Of a DNA stretch of 6,514 nt, positions 6,078 to 6,514 are shown piece by piece. Under the pieces are notes generated by a model. The model ran no database searches. It saw nothing but the letters and a program-made list of their open reading frames with translations, and had not been told where the DNA came from. Position 1 is the stretch's first letter, and each line of letters starts with the position of its first letter. The stretch spans positions 1 to 6,514 of the forward strand of contig CACYEO010000064.1 of NCBI GenBank assembly GCA_902773475.1. Direction: 5' to 3'. This DNA comes from an uncultured bacterium (lineage in GTDB: Bacteria; Verrucomicrobiota; Kiritimatiellia; RFP12; UBA1067). The translations under genes and the position numbers were made by a program.

Positions 6078-6514
6078 TCAGCCGAGCTTGCCGTCGGAGC
6101 CGAGGACGTCCACGATCTTGTGGATGTACATCTTCTTCATGTTCTCGCGCGCGGGGCCGAGATACTGGCGCGGATCGAAGTGGCCGGGGTTCTCCGCGAA
6201 ATACTTGCGGATGGCCGCGGTCATCGCAAGGCGCGAGTCGCTGTCGATGTTGATCTTGCAGACCGCGCTCTTGGCCGCTTCGCGGAGCTGTTCTTCGGGA
6301 ATGCCGACCGCGTCCGGGAGCTTGCCGCCGTACTTGTTGATCGTGTCGACTTCGTCCTGCGGGACGGAGGAAGAACCGTGGAGGACGATCGGGAAGCCGG
6401 GGAGCTTCTTTTCGATCGCGTGCAGCACGTCGAACGCCAGCGGCGGCGGAACGAGCTTGCCGGTCTGCGGGTCGCGGGTGCACTGTTCGGGGGTGAACTT
6501 GTACGCGCCGTGGC
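6078..6514 (-). CDS. fba: Class II fructose-1,6-bisphosphate aldolase, C-terminal part, 5' end outside window
   Basis: The last 144 residues of a zinc-dependent class II aldolase, which reversibly splits fructose-1,6-bisphosphate into glyceraldehyde-3-phosphate and dihydroxyacetone phosphate in glycolysis and gluconeogenesis. The reading frame is open from the window edge (first whole codon 6510-6512) to TGA at 6078-6080. The fragment begins with HGAYKF, whose His is the expected zinc ligand of the (S)HGAYK motif. The next zinc-ligand His is in LHGSSS (His codon 6378-6380), and the substrate-binding NIDSD lies at about 6237-6251. The C-terminus shows LAMTAAIRKYF, FDPRQYLGPAR and MYIHKIVDVLGS, typical of the longer class II form found in many anaerobes and Bacteroidetes-like lineages. 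The gene may look as if it starts at 6428, but that codon is an internal GTG; upstream coding continues without a break. It converges on the plus-strand genes and is followed by a strong hairpin terminator. Confidence 0.95.
   Translation of the reverse strand, partial: HGAYKFTPEQCTRDPQTGKLVPPPLAFDVLHAIEKKLPGFPIVLHGSSSVPQDEVDTINKYGGKLPDAVGIPEEQLREAAKSAVCKINIDSDSRLAMTAAIRKYFAENPGHFDPRQYLGPARENMKKMYIHKIVDVLGSDGKLG

Noticed and set aside
6078..6428. Aldolase as a complete 116-residue gene starting at 6428
   Set aside because: The codon at 6428 is GTG inside continuous aldolase sequence; zinc-ligand motif HGAYKF lies upstream in the same frame, so the gene simply runs off the window.

Overview
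The window is a GC-rich bacterial chromosome segment with strong G/C bias at third codon positions and tightly packed genes. No rRNA, tRNA, CRISPR array or insertion sequence is visible. The gene content fits an uncultured member of the Planctomycetes-Verrucomicrobia-Lentisphaerae-Kiritimatiellota group: an ABC-2/GldG/DUF4340 cassette, a MetY-type sulfhydrylase and a class II aldolase with the LHGSSS motif. That placement is inferred from family recognition and is not proven by any marker gene here.

Layout, left to right. (1) The 3' end of a PLP-dependent O-acetylhomoserine sulfhydrylase (MetY-like), positions 1-398. (2) A tightly coupled three-gene cassette at 421-4987: an ABC-2-type ATPase, a 715-residue protein that fuses an ABC-2 membrane permease to a GldG-like extracytoplasmic domain, and a membrane-anchored DUF4340-like repeat protein. 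Both internal junctions are 4-base stop/start overlaps. (3) A short intergenic strip holding a near-consensus sigma-70 promoter whose predicted start point falls on the next ATG. (4) A small FtsB/DivIC-like septum protein (5039-5320) followed in the same frame, nine bases later, by a polytopic membrane protein with an HELSH zinc-protease motif (5330-6019). (5) A hairpin terminator, then the 3' part of a class II fructose-1,6-bisphosphate aldolase on the minus strand, converging on the plus-strand genes.

How the parts fit together. The cassette looks like a complete uncharacterised ABC system: cytoplasmic ATPase, membrane permease with a large periplasmic GldG-type domain, and an anchored periplasmic partner. 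It resembles GldA/GldF/GldG of Bacteroidetes in architecture, but nothing else in the window suggests gliding. The FtsB-like/metalloprotease pair appears to be a separate transcription unit with its own promoter. It is suggestive because an M50 protease is known to cleave the divisome protein FtsL in Bacillus. MetY and aldolase are ordinary metabolic neighbours. The points most worth a second look are the apparent leaderless promoter, the Asp in place of the Walker B catalytic Glu in the ATPase, the fourfold internal repeat in the DUF4340-like protein, and the division-protein/membrane-protease pairing.
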